Source of the DNA: Wurfbainia villosa
Taxonomy: Eukaryota; Streptophyta; Magnoliopsida; Zingiberales; Zingiberaceae
Length of the DNA: 64,000 nt
Assembly: GCA_025175895.1 (NCBI GenBank)
Contig: CM045990.1
Coordinates: 56,917,704 to 56,981,703, forward strand
Direction of reading: 5' to 3'
The notes beneath the pieces are model-generated. The model saw only the letters and a program-made list of their open reading frames with translations. It did not search any database and was not told where the DNA came from. Positions within the stretch are counted from its first letter, which is position 1. Every line of letters starts with the position of its first letter. Position numbers and translations under genes: made by a program. Positions 20,944-33,589 of the stretch are shown here, piece by piece.

Positions 20944-21848
20944 ACTATGCAGTTGTCACACCCCGAGAGTATACCGTGCCGAAAAGCAAACGGATGATAT
21001 CTCCCCTATACGTGGCAACATATCATGTTAATACAAGGTCCGTAGGCCCACAACTATAACATAATAAGCAAATATATATCAAACACAGCGGAAACATACA
21101 ACCACATACCCATAACATACATATACCATACAAAACCGAAACCACACAGGAGTACACCACCTGACAATGTCCACAGTACTAAACCATACATAAAACATCG
21201 AACACAAAATAAGTCCACAACATAAGAACAAGTCCATAACATAAAACAAAGTCCACAACATAAAAACAAAGTCTATGACATAAAAATAAAGTCCACGGGA
21301 GGCTCGGTAAAACTGGAGATGGAATGGATCGAAAACTCTGCCAAGCCACGAAGACTTCTACTATTACTTGGGCAATGTAAAAAACCTGTGGTCTGTGGTG
21401 GTGAGTAAAACTCAACAGGTAATAGGAAAAATATGTATATATCAAATATCACATGTAATTCAAAAGAAAAATCTACAGGTATATCAGGTAACTCTAGCAA
21501 GATAACATATCCATATATACACCTTCTAACCAAATGGCCAATGTAAAAATGCAGACATACTTGGAAGTCCGCTACGCTACACCTATCCAACCTGAGCACA
21601 TATCCACAATATATGTATATAACAGGAAGTCTGCTCTAAACCATACAACGATAAAAATATGAGTCAAAATGCAATAGACTAACCTACAAATATACTGGTA
21701 TCCGACACAACCATATAAGTGATGCAGGTAGCATGCATGAAGATGATGTACAATCAAATGCAACAAGCATAATACAATCAAATACAACACCACAATAAGC
21801 ATATATATATATAGACTGTATCTATATATATATACTAATCACAATCAT

Positions 21849-22020
<172 letters not shown>

Positions 22021-22489
22021 GGCAATATGCAAAAATGCCATAAGTCGCGGTAATGCAGCATGCATGGTAATGCCGACTCACCCTAAAGCTACCACGACCC
22101 CAGTGTGGCCTCGGTGGCTCGACATGACAATTGTCCCAACTCAACACCAACAACTACTCTCGAGTGGCCGAGTGGGCAGTATCATCGAGTAGCATATAAG
22201 CATGAAGAGTAAGCTACTCGACGGGGGTCCCTGCTGTTTCCACTCCGACAGTCACTACCCATGAGTGGTCGAGTGCCACACACGCAAGACTATGACATGC
22301 AAATCCAACTACCACCGTCTATAGTGGTAGAGTGCAGCACCATAATGCTCTGCTCTCACACCGGTTACTCCTCCTAAGAGTAACCATGGAGGCAGGATGA
22401 CTGACGACCCTCTCAACCATAAGGAAGACCACGTCGCCAGCATGCATGCAAATGACATGAATGCAAAGTCACACATACATACATCCACC

Positions 22490-22775
22490 ATAGACTCTCT
22501 ATTCTACAGAGAGTCATAACAATCTGATCTACACATTCTCTATCCTGCACAGAGTCGTACTCAACTAATCATAGCACTCTCTATCCTGTAGAGAATCGTA
22601 CTCAACTGATCGACGCACTCTCTATCCTGTGGAGAGTCATACTGAACTGATTGACGCACTCTCTATCCTGTAGAGAGTCGTACTTAACTAATCATAACAC
22701 TCTCTATCCGGTAGAGAGTCATACTTACTGATAAATGCACTCTCTATCCTATAGTGAGTCATACTCAACTGATCA
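22490..22775. repeat. 41-bp tandem repeat with a perfect hairpin in each unit
   Basis: About seven imperfect units, spaced 41 bp where measured (22574, 22615). Each carries CTCTCTATCCTGTAGAGAG, an inverted repeat with a 7-bp stem and a 5-base loop. It lies inside the gypsy LTR. Confidence 0.88.
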
Positions 22776-24823
22776 TAATAAGCTAGGACCACCGGTTCAT
22801 AGCGACACACTAAGCACAACTCACTTGACCATTTACAAAATACATGGTCAATAGTAAATATGCAACCTAAGGGTATTAGAATTTACCCTACGTTCAAGAC
22901 ATTACCTACCCATGGATGACCTTTTTTTCCCAATTTGCAATCAGGTCGTCATCCAGATTTTACTATTTACACCTAACTAAACAAATTCTAGGTTACTTAC
23001 ATCACATCTATAACTCCTAATCACGATGAAGTGAGATACAATAACAGCAAAAGAGTATAACAGCCAAAGATAAGGTATCAAGCACAAGAGTAAATAAGAG
23101 CAGAGTCAAGGTAACATGATCATATAAGATGATCATATATCTAAATCTGCATGCATTAAAACTACCTGAACAGGGTAGGAAATTACCCACCTGCTATGTA
23201 GACACCAATCGTCTTCACGTCCGTGAATGTCTTTAACCAAAATCCTGCAATGTGCAGTATGCATATCAATAGATCTCTAGCATAACCCTAAATCAATCCA
23301 AACTCTGATTAGTTAACCCTTACTAATCATTCCCTTTATGTATTTATATAATTCACGGTCATCTCTAAGATACCTAAACACTATATATAAATTCACAAAT
23401 GGAACCAATAGTAAACTAGCAGTAGATCTAGATCACATCATATGTATATAACTCTTCTAGTGTACAGTTAGCCAAATCCAAATTGAAACTTACCTAGTTC
23501 CAAAGCCATAACATCAGCTCATCGTTGCCTCCCATTCTGACCCAATCAATCTCATTCCATCCCTATAAATGAATCCCAACCACATAGCAAGTTATACCAT
23601 TCTTACTCTTTGCTGCAAAGCTTCTGGATCATGATTGATGGTCTCAAACCTGAAACAATCAGATTTATTTACCCATAATCTTTGCTCGACGCTCCTCCCT
23701 AAACATAGAAGAGAAGGTAAAATGGACAGCAGCAAAGATGATTGAGTTAAAGAATTTATTGAGCAGCCAGCAGTGTAGGTGTCGATAAGGTCGAGCCAAA
23801 TACAAAGCAGAGCAATACTAGAGTTGGCACTATTAGAAACCACATTCTGGGCTTCTTGCATTTTTCCCAGCCACGACAAGAGCATGGGTGGACCCTCAGA
23901 AGTCGTCAATTGCCGAGATCAAGCAGGATCATGCTCCAGAATAGGATGTGTCATGAAGATCCATTTACCAGTTCTTCTTGACTCTAGATCATCTCACCAA
24001 TCTACTGCATCAACCGGAAGAATGACGGCAAGGATAGGGATTTGAGCCATGTCGGATCTACTCACTACCAAGCAACCACCATAGAAGAGCGACGACGATG
24101 ATCTGAGCTCGAGCGACGGCGATTGCGAGCATAAAGAGGAGAAGAGGAGTGGCGTGCGATCCGCCAGTTGCTCCGACGATGCAAGCGATCGGCGACTGAG
24201 GCAGAGGGCTCATGGTGGTGATCGAGAGGGAAGAACCAGATCCGGCGGCGAAGCGTAATGGCTAGCGGCAACACAAGTGCAGATCTCCGGCGTGATGATG
24301 ACAAGCCAACTCAGAGAAGGGAAGAGAAGGGCGGCGAGACTTCCTGCTCGGCAGAATAGAGGGTCGGAGGAGCTGTGATGCCAGCATCTTCAAACTTGTG
24401 CCGATGATGAGTTAGGGCATGATAAGTTGTCTCAGTGACGGTGAGTGTGAGCACGAGGAAAGGAGATGCGATCGGGAGAGGGATCGGCCTCTGGTCGCTT
24501 CGAAGACGAAGAGGAATCGGGTAAGGAGCGGCAGCGATGAGCGTTCGGTAGAAAAGAAGGCAAAACAGAAATCACGATGAGAAACGGAAGGAAGCGCGTT
24601 CGAGGAAATAAATGGGAACTTGCAATGGGTTGGGTTCGAGCTTTAAGCTAGCTTAGGTTGACTCAATCACCTATTTAAGCTTTAATCTTCCACTTAAGTG
24701 GTCATATGAACTCCATTTGAATCCAGAAAAATTTCTAAAAATTCTTGAAAAATTCCACAAGATACTTTCTTAATTAACAAAGAATATTTTATTTTTATTA
24801 ATTTTTTTTTCTGGTATCTTACA

Positions 24824-24838
24824 TTCTCCCCCACTAAT
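24824..24838 (-). other. Polypurine tract of the gypsy element
   Basis: The minus strand reads TAGTGGGGGAGAA immediately before the LTR start TGTAAG, the expected plus-strand primer position. Confidence 0.85.
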
Positions 24839-24899
24839 AGAAATTTGGTCCCCAAATTTCATACTAACATGCAAAAATTTACTTCAAGCAAGTTTCCGA

Positions 24900-25079
24900 A
24901 AGGACCACATACATTCCTCAAGTGAACAGATGAGGGTATTGAGCTCGAATAGTATCTTCTAGCTCCCACATAGCCTCCTCATCAGTATGATGCTGCCATC
25001 CAACCTTTACGAGTCGAATGGTTTTGTTCCATACTGTCGCTCCTTGCGACCAAGATTTCGGGCCGAAATCTCCTCATAG
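24900..25079 (-). pseudogene. C-terminal end of gypsy pol (chromodomain-like tail)
   Basis: The minus strand reads KVGWQHHTDEEAMWELEDTI then RAQYPHLF, typical of the tail following integrase in plant chromoviruses. It ends about 100 bp before the PPT. A neighbouring frame carries the preceding EISARNLGRKERQYG segment, so at least one frameshift lies between. It is separated from the integrase piece at 30231-30656 by element E. Confidence 0.75.
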
Positions 25080-26310
25080 TGTTAGTGCAATCAACCCGTA
25101 ATATGGTTTTGATGTGTGTGGCAAAGGGTTTAAGTTAGGATGATTGGATTTGATATGTGCGTTGGAGTCTTGCAACATTTAGTAATTCGCACATGGAGCT
25201 TAGGCAAGTGTCACCGCTCACAACCTCGTACTTGAGTCAGAGAAGGAGCATTGCAGAGTCGTGCGTTTGATGCTGCCGAGGGACCGCTAGACAAGATGAC
25301 TTGAAGCAAAGGCAAGGAAGTAGACTTCGAGGGCAAGAGACGCGAAGGAGCATTGCAGAGTCGTGCGCCTGATGCTGCTGAGGGGCGTGGCCGCAAACGA
25401 AGAGAGCTTCGGCGAGGGACTTCGAGTGAGATGAGAGAATGAGTGAATTGTAAGTAGTTCATTAGGTGAACTTGGTCAAATGGCTGAGTGTCGGATGCTC
25501 GACTATAAGGGTTGAGATTTAACCGACTATCGGAAGCTCAAACGAATGTTAAGTTTGAGTTTTACCGCGATCCGCCATGTCATGGCGATCCATCGCCCAA
25601 GTCGATCAAGAATCGGTGGTGTTAGCCGATGGATGTCGACATCACCGACCGCTTAAGGGATCAGCAACCGATCGCACTATATACGGGCACAAAAGCTAGT
25701 CGAGCTCGCGGGCACTCGACTGGAACTCGACATCAGTCGACTAATGACTTCATCAGTCGACTAATGTGGGAGCTGTTGGTTGGAATCCAACATGGAAGAA
25801 GCCATTATTGGCAACGGCTACAGAATCAGTCGACTGATTGGGGCATCAGTCGACTAATGTTGTGTTAATGGGAAGAAACCCTCTTCCTCTATAAAGAGAA
25901 GGGGTGAGGGCCTTTGGGAGCCTAATGCTTTAACTCCCAACAACTCTCAAAGTGCCCTAAACATTTTCCACTCTTCTTACTTGCTATTATTCCATTCTAT
26001 TGTAAGAAGAGAGATTGTAAAAGAGGTTACCTCCGCCTAGCTTGGTGCAAAGGAGAGAATAGTGGAAAGCTTGAGGTGTGATTCACCTTGGACGAATCGG
26101 ACCATGGATTAGCGGCAAGGTCGTGAACCACGTTACATTGTGGTGTTAGCATTTGTTCTTTCTATTCTTTCTTTGCATTTATCTTTATTGTTGTTTAGTT
26201 GTATTTTCCGCTTGCACTAACGATAGTTGTAGACGATCAACAAATGACTTTCATCATACGTACAAGAGGACTATTCACCCCCCTCTATCCGGCCACCATC
26301 GTTCCCTACA
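25080..26310 (+). repeat. 5' LTR of element E (1231 bp)
   Basis: Starts TGTTAGTGCAATC and ends GTTCCCTACA. The TATA box is TATAAAG at 25890-25896. Upstream is one perfect CAGTCGACTG (25827-25836) plus three CAGTCGACTA. The segment 25565-25680 has GATCG-type words where the 3' LTR has perfect palindromes. Confidence 0.92.
25733..25896 (+). promoter_or_regulatory. Palindrome array and TATA box, 5' LTR of E
   Basis: CAGTCGACTA/G sites at about 25733, 25752, 25827 and 25846 precede TATAAAG (25890-25896) by 35-160 bp. The transcribed region would begin about 30 bp further on. An enhancer-like role is inferred from position only. Confidence 0.6.
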
Positions 26311-26312
26311 AG

Positions 26313-26324
26313 TGTTATCAGAGC
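26313..26324 (+). other. Primer-binding site of element E
   Basis: Reads TGTTATCAGAGC, one base off the usual TGGTATCAGAGC, two bases after the LTR end. Confidence 0.88.
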
Positions 26325-26373
26325 CAAGTCACTTGTCGAGGACTAACCGTCGCAACAAGAACTACATCAAGAG

Positions 26374-28075
26374 ATGGTCGGCTCAAATATTCATCTGCTG
26401 AAGTTCGAGGGGGAATTCGCTTGGTGGAAGAAGCGAATGGAGCTATTTTTTTGAAACCGATTTTGAAATTCTATTAATAATGGAAAATGATTTCAAAATA
26501 CCTACGGATGAAGAAGGGGAGCCATTGGAGAAATCAAGGCGGAGTAAGAGGCAAAGGGAAGAGTACTTGGCAAACTCAAAGGCAAAGCATCACCTCTAAA
26601 ATGTACTCCCCCAACAAGAAGTGAATCGGATAGGGGAATGTGCAAGTGCCAAGGAGATGTGGGAGAAACTTATAGAGATTCATGAAGGCACATCCGAAGC
26701 CAAACTAGCAAGGAGAGATGTCCTATGCTCCCAATTAAGCAACATTAAACTCGAAAAGAGAGAGAAGGTAAAATCTCTATATTCTAGGTTTAAAGAAATT
26801 TTGACCAGTTTGACAAGTGTAGGGGAGAAGCTTTCAAACTGGGATATGGTAATGAAGGCTATAGATGCCTTTCCCCGTTCCTCAAGATGGAGCTCAATGG
26901 TGGATTCTTTCTACATCTCCAAGAACCTAGAAGTTAGCACCTTGGAGGAATTCTTCTCAACCATGGAGCTCCATGAAACAAGGCTTGAGGAAGTAATTAA
27001 AGAATCAAGTATCAAGCCATCAAGAGGAGTAGCCCTAGTTGCAAACAAGGGAAAGAAGAAGAAGATAGAGACTTCCTCCTCCTCCGATGAAGCATCTTCC
27101 TCCTCCTCCATGGATAGCACGGAAGAAGCATACATGGTAAGGAAGGTAAGACATGCGTTGAAGAATTTTAAATTTAATAAATCTAATGATAGGAGAAGAA
27201 GACCAAGGGGGAAGATAATTTGCTATAATTGCCAAGGAGAGGGACACATAAGGGATATTTGTCCCCTCTTGAACAAGAGCAATGAGGAGAGGAAGAAGAA
27301 AGAGGAAAAGAAGAAGGGGAGCAAGAAGAAGGAAGAGGAGAAGAAGGCCAAAGAAAAGGGGAAGGCCAAGGCACTAAAGGCAAGGACATGGGATGATCCC
27401 TCTTCATCACCATCATCGGAAGAGGAAAACGCTTTTGTCACCAACCTTTCTTTGATGGCATTTGATGATCTAGACACTTCCTCCTCCGAACAAGAAAGAT
27501 CAAGCACAAGTGAGGAGAGCTCTAGTGAAGGGGGAGGCTCATCCCCATCCTCATTCGAAGAAGAAGACATGGAGACTATGGTAACGAATCTCTCACCCAA
27601 TAAAATAGTTTCCATGATTTCTAGCCTTACTATGGATTTATTTAGGGCTAAGAAAAAGAATAAAAGCATGCTAGATCAAATTAAGGCTTTAGAAAATAAA
27701 TTAGAACAAGCATGTTTAAATGTTAATAATGATGATGCAAGCTCACATGACTATATGCCTTTTAATGTTAATGATGCATGCATTGAGAAAAATAGGATCT
27801 TAAGGCAAAAGGTAGACCATTTGACAAAAGCCCTAGAAAAATTCACAATTGGCTCCAACACCCTTAACATGATCATAGGGAGCCAAAGGGCAAGCTTCAA
27901 TAAGAAAGGCCTAGGATATAAGGAAAATAAAAATGAAAAGGCCTATAAATGTTTAATTGCTAGGGGTCAAGATAAAAAGAAAACAATAGCTAGAAAATGG
28001 ATCCCTAAGGAATTTTTAGTGAACCCCATAGGAAAGAATTTGTTTTGGGTTCCTAAATCCATCCTTAAGGGTTAG
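26374..28075 (+). pseudogene. gag gene of element E, broken near the 5' end
   Basis: The start ATG (26374) begins the family N-terminus (WWKKRMEL). A run of seven T near 26444-26450 has one base too many and shifts the frame. A TAC codon has become TAA at 26597-26599. From 26621 the remaining 484 codons are open. They include AKEMWEKLIEIHEGTSEAKL, the CCHC knuckle CYNCQGEGHIRDIC, Lys- and Ser/Glu-rich regions, a coiled coil (QKVDHLTKALEKFTIGSNTL) and the C-terminal IPKEFLVNPIGKNLFWVPKS. It is similar throughout to the gag of G. Only a protein lacking the DUF4219-like start and part of the UBN2 region could be made. Confidence 0.92.
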
Positions 28076-28946
28076 AAAAACCCTAGGATAGTCAACCATA
28101 AGGATTTCACCTATATCATATTTTTGGTTGACTTAGGATGGCGGGACTAAGTTTTTGAAATAGTGTTAGGTGATGATAATGCACCCTTAAATAGTTTAAA
28201 TCATGCTCAACACTTAGTGTTATGTATATTGATACTCATGACCTATAAATTTTTAGCATAGTGTTGGGTGATGATAATGTGCCCATAAATTGATAATAAT
28301 GCTTAAATCATGATAGTTAATGTAATTGTTATATATGTTTCAATCATGATTTATGATCTTGACATTTGATATATAATCATGGGCAATAAGGTTTAAATCA
28401 TGCTTTGGGTGATACTTGACTTATTATCATGACTTTATACCTAATGCATGATTACAAATTGATAGATACATTAGTTTCTTGATCATAATGTGAAATCAAT
28501 GCATATATGTCTTTATGATCATAGTTCATGGAAAACTATTTTTCATTGATAAAGGAAGTTACAAGAAATGTGTTCCCCAAATTTCATGATTTTTCAAATT
28601 TTGTAGAATTTTTTATGCATTTCTAAAATTTCAGTCGACTGTTAGACTGAAAACATGTCCAATAACCTTCTTTTATCAGATTTTAAGGTATGTTTTGGTG
28701 ATTTTTGTTTCCTAGACTTGATGCCATGTTTGAATAACTTAGTTTAATCTTTTTGATGGTGTCAAAGGGGGAGAAATATGTAGGTTTAAGTGAGTTATAT
28801 TAAGGGGGAGAATTGTATTTAGGGGGAGTTTCATGTATTAAGGGGGAGAGTTGATAATCATGTTTATTTACATACTTTCTTATCTTAATATTTTTATCAA
28901 ATGTTTACCTAACTTAAACGGATTGTCACACATCAAAAAGGGGGAT
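28076..28946 (+). other. Non-coding 3' region of element E with five purine tracts
   Basis: No gene. Purine tracts of the AAGGGGGAG type lie near 28765, 28802, 28820 and 28840, and the final one, AAAAAGGGGGAT (28935-28946), abuts the 3' LTR. This multi-PPT arrangement is known from Sireviruses. Confidence 0.85.
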
Positions 28947-30225
28947 TGTTAGTGCAATCAACCCGTGATATGGTTTTGATGTGTGTGGCAAAGTGTTTAA
29001 GTTAGGATGATTGGATTTGATATGTGCGTTGGAGTCTTGCAGGACTTAGTAATTCGCACATGGAGCTTAGGCAAGTATCACCACTCACAACCTCGTGCTT
29101 GAGTCAGAGAAGGAGCGTTGCAAAGTCGTGCGCTTGATGCTGCCGAGGGACCGTCGGACGAGATGACTTGAAGCGAAGCCAAGGAAGCAGACTTTGAGGG
29201 CATGAGACGCGAAGGAGCATTGCAGAGCCATGCGCCTGATGCTGCCGAGGGACGTGGCCGTGAACGAATAAAGCTTCGGCGAGGGACTTCGAGTGAGATG
29301 AGAGAATGAGTGAATTGTAAGTAGCTCATTAGGTGAACTTGGTCAAATAGCTAAGTGTCGGAAGCTCGATCGCAAGGGTTGAGGTTTACCCGACCGCCGA
29401 AAGCTCAAACGGATGTTAAGTTTGAGTTTTACCCGGCACCAGTCGACTGTCATGTCATGGCAGTCGATTGCTCCAAGTCAATTGACAATCGACAGGTGTT
29501 AGCTGCTGGATCAAGTCGACATCAGTCGACTGCTTAAGGGAAGCAGTCCACATCAGTCGACTGCTTAAGGGAAGCAGTCGACTGATCGCACTGTGCACGG
29601 GCACAGAAGCTAGTCGAGCTCACGGGCACTCGACTGGAAGTCGACATCAGTCGACTGATGACTTCATTAGTCGACTGATATGGGAGCCGTTGGTTGGAAT
29701 CCAACGTGGAAGAAGTCGTTATTGGGCAACGACTACAGGATCAGTCGACTGATCGGGGCATCAGTCGACTGATATTGTGTTAACGGGAAGAAACCCTCTT
29801 CCTCTATAAAGTGAAGGGGTGAGGGCCTTTGGGAGCCTAATGCTTTAACTCCTAACAACTCTCAAAGTGCCCTAAACATTTTCCACTCTTCTTACTTGCT
29901 ATTATTCCATTCTATTGTAAGAAGAGAGATTGTAAAAGATGTTACCTCCACCTAGCTTAGTGCAAAGGAGAGAATGGTGGAAAGCTTGAGGCGTGATTCA
30001 TCTTTGATAAATCGAACCGTGGATTAGCAGCAAGGCCGTGAACCACGTTACATTGTGGTGTTAGGGTTTGTGCTTTCTATTGTTTCTTTGCATTTATCTT
30101 TATTGTTGTTTAGTTGTATTTTTCGCTTGCGCTAACGATAATTGTAGACGATCAACGAACGACTTTCATCATACGTACAAGAGGGCTATTCACCCCCCTC
30201 TAGCCGGCCACCATCGTTCCCTACA
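28947..30225 (+). repeat. 3' LTR of element E (1279 bp)
   Basis: Same ends as the 5' LTR. It has seven perfect CAGTCGACTG palindromes (starting 29440, 29523, 29554, 29575, 29648, 29742 and 29762), and the TATA box TATAAA follows at 29805-29810. A short block containing CAGTCGACTGCTTAAGGGAA is tandemly repeated at 29523-29590. Confidence 0.93.
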
Positions 30226-30230
30226 CATAG

Positions 30231-30656
30231 GTCGCATTAGACTAAGGTAGAATCGGAACCTCTTTCACAACATGATCTGAACACGGAACGTATTCCCTCA
30301 GCATAGAAACATGAAATATGTTATGAACACATGCAAGTGTCGGAGGTAAAGTTAATTGGTAAGCTACACCCCCAATCCGCTCCAATATCTCAAATGGATC
30401 AATATAGTATGGGACTAATTTTCCTTTCCACCCAAATCGCTTCACCCCTTTCATTGGTGAAACACGCAGAAATACATGTTCCCCAACTGAGAATTCCAAA
30501 GGCCTTCGCCTCTGGTTTGCGTAACTCTTCTATCGATCATGTGCCTTTAATAACCATCATATGATGACACACATCAATTCTACATCGTGCTGGATACTCT
30601 GTGACCCCAATAGCTGTCGTTCCCCAACCTCCTCCCACAACACAGGAGGTCTACAG
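30231..30656 (-). pseudogene. Integrase C-terminal region of the gypsy element
   Basis: The minus strand encodes SVGEHVFLRVSPMKGVKRFG and then GPFEI-like residues, AYQLTLPPTLACVHNIFHVS and MLREYVP. This is the conserved integrase C-terminal segment of plant Ty3/gypsy pol. Upstream residues (GERQLLG, SYANQRRRPLEF) are readable with breaks. Stops occur at 30242 and in the region above 30500. The element is cut at 30656 by B2. Confidence 0.88.
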
Positions 30657-31405
30657 TGTAGGGATGTATACTGAAAAGTTTACCTTTTGTATGAACATCT
30701 TTATTTTGAAATAAGAATCACATGATCATTGTTTGCATATTTTTATGGTTATAAAATATTGTCTAATACTTTACATTGTAGATAACATGGTGTGTGGTGT
30801 CACACAGGAGATCATGTTATCAGCCCCTTGAAAAGTATAAGTAAAGGCTCAGAACCGAGATGGCTTTGGACAAACCATCGGAATGGTTGTAGTGTGATTT
30901 GGTATTGGTTTGTCTTGACCATAGAATCACACTAGTGCACTTTGTGTGTATTGAGCAGGACCGACTTAGAGGTGATTCGATTTATTGCTGACTACATAAT
31001 CGAATCAGACCTCAAATATTATTATGTATATGATCTTAATCCCGATATAATAACGGGCACATATACTTAGTACTCATCTCTTTGATTATCCAATGGGCGA
31101 GATTTATAGATTAAATTGATAGGCTTGGTAAGTTGGGAGATGATATTATTTATATGGTGTGTCGTTGATTATAGGAGAAAACCGTGTCCTATATATTAGG
31201 ATGATGATGTCCCCTTGAGGAGCTCATAAGGTTCATCATGTAAACCCTGCAGGTGGACTTGATCCGGCATGATGAAAAGGTTGAGTGGTACTACTCATGG
31301 AGTTAGATATGGATTAATTAATGGTCAGTAAATTAATTAATCGACGGACATTCGAGATCTTAAACACGGGGAAAAAATGTACAAATAATATATGGATCTC
31401 ATATT

Positions 31406-33589
31406 TGTTGGGTTTCCGGCACCGCGTCGTGTGTGTGTTCGATCATGTTTCGTAAACATGAGCACAGCGGAAGCAATTAAAATTAATAAATCTATATTTA
31501 TTACAACACACACAACACACGCATGCTATTACAACAAGTGTAGACATAACCGTAAATTAAAATTTGCAATAAAAGGAAATTAAACTACGTTATACCTTCC
31601 GTATGACGTGTAGCGGGAACGGCATCAACCGGAATGATCCTCGTAAGAATCGTCTCTATCCGTATCCACGCCGAGCTCCTCGGGATGACTTCGCTAAGTC
31701 ACGAGCTTCGTCTTCGTACGGGTTACTAGCCTCGTGTTGAAGACGACGTGATCGAGAGATGATCACGATCCGAATCCAAATTCGGATCCAAAGCGAGTTC
31801 TCAAAACTCGCTTCTCCGGAGTGGTGTTCGTCAACCGTTTGACGAATCCTTCGTCCTCCACCTCAGAGGATTACCGGAGATCAAATCCCCGGTAAGTTAG
31901 CCGCTGTCGGAGCACTACCGTCGTCCAAACGACGCTCCGACGAGAGGAGGAGAAGCTGTCCAGAAAACTGGACAGCTTGGTGGAGGAGTAGGCGCCGGCC
32001 AAAACAAGGAGAGAAAAAGCTCACCTTGATGCCGAACCTATAGGAGATCACCGGAGGGTCGCCGGAGGTTCACCGGCTGGAGCTTGGACGCCGGCAAGGG
32101 TCTTGGACGGCGGCAGCTTTAGGGTTGGCGCCGATTAACTCCTCCAAGGAGTGGGCGGCAACTCAAGGGGGGGCTAGGGTTTGGATTAGTTAGGGTTTAA
32201 CAATCCCTTAAGCCCACTTTTATAGAGAACTAATTCTCTTAATGGTTAATGGATCATATCCATAAAGCCCGTAACTCCGCCTCCATTAAGATAAGTTAAA
32301 ATAAACCAAACCATGATGGTTTATTTTAAGTTAAAACGAACCAACCAACCTTTGGTTCATTCGCTTAATATAAACCAAACCCTTTGGTTTATTCTCATCC
32401 ATTGGATTAGAACCAAACCATTTTGGTCCATCCATTATGTCTTCATAAGACACGCCCATCCACGCTTCCATTGCGATCAAACAATTTCATGCTCGCTTAT
32501 GTTTGGTCCAACCAAACATAGTTTCTCTCGGCCGAGAATCCCATTCTCAAGCTCGCTTTAAATCCTTTGGATTACACTCGCAGCGTGTGACCAAATAGGT
32601 TCTCGGTTTATGTTGGCCGCCTATAATTAACCATTAATTATAGAACGATCATGAGTGGCACCTAGTAGTACATCATGATCCCCAATTAACCGAAAAGATC
32701 AACTTGATCCGTAACTATTTCAAAACCCTTCAAGAGCTCGAATGAATCGGCCCCATTCCTTCACTCATCTTATACCCACTTGGTTCGACATGGTCTATTG
32801 TGTCGGGCCTCACTAGGCCGACTCACGCCACACCTAGCCCAAGTATCATTTCCTCGTCCCACTGATTCTAGTTACTCCACATGTATCAAGAGTACTTTAC
32901 TCTAAACATGTAATGCTTTGGCCAAAGACTTTAGTAACAATCCGACGAGGCCATGGGTATACATCTCCTCGCAAGGAGTGGTGAATCCTTTATAGGCTAT
33001 TCAAACACCTTCGATCACTGACTTATACCCAATCATCCCGGTCCACATCTCCTGAGATGTTTGCTTAAGATGTCAAAGCATAAGTCTCCATGATCAAGAT
33101 GACTTGAATACCGCAAGTCAAAGGAACATCGCACTTAAGCCACAAAGAAGAACTTCATTGACATATCTATATATGCAGAGAACCATATGAAGTCTTACTA
33201 CTGGTCACTCCAATGAACTAGTTACCATAACTAGCATCCACGATTAACTCCGACATCACAATGTCTCCACCAAGTGAGAATCACCGCTTGGATACACCAA
33301 GGAGTATACCTCATTAGTCTCGACATAATCGATGGTGTCCAAATCCATCAATTCATCGACTAGGATAATTCCGATACATCACAATTACACATGTAGAGAT
33401 ACTCACTAGTTGTGATCCAATCACAAATTCTCTCATGCTGTGAATCGTATCGTGGACATTCAGTAAATGAGTTTAAGATCCAATCAAATACATTAAACAT
33501 GTATACTCAAATAGTGAATCTTCATTTATCATATAAATGGTTCATATATAAGGCGATTGCCTTAGGACATCTCTCATATATTACTAACA
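31406..33589 (-). repeat. 3' LTR of element C (2184 bp)
   Basis: Ends TGTTAG...CCCAACA on the minus strand, next to the PPT. TATA box CTATAAAAG at 32218-32226. Upstream of it, AACCAAAC and GTTTGGTT words are clustered at 32295-32530. No gene. Confidence 0.88.

Larger units (their letters stand above)
25080..30225 (+). mobile_element. Element E: complete gag-only retrotransposon (5146 bp)
   Basis: Plus-strand element with TSD CATAG on both sides (25075-25079 and 30226-30230). LTRs are 1231 and 1279 bp, followed by a PBS, a single gag-type gene with two breaks, and 0.87 kb of non-coding DNA with five purine tracts, the last abutting the 3' LTR. The stretch from the gag stop to the 3' LTR has no pol residues in any frame that I can recognise. 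It is inserted in the pol tail of the gypsy element. Confidence 0.93.

Noticed and set aside
22490..22775. Regularly spaced repeats resembling a CRISPR array
   Set aside because: The 41-bp units are contiguous diverged tandem copies with no unique spacers, in a plant LTR.
24065..24304. A GC-rich Arg/Ser-rich open frame that could look like a host gene
   Set aside because: It sits inside the gypsy LTR bounded by PPT and TG/CA ends, with low-complexity composition and no homology I recognise.
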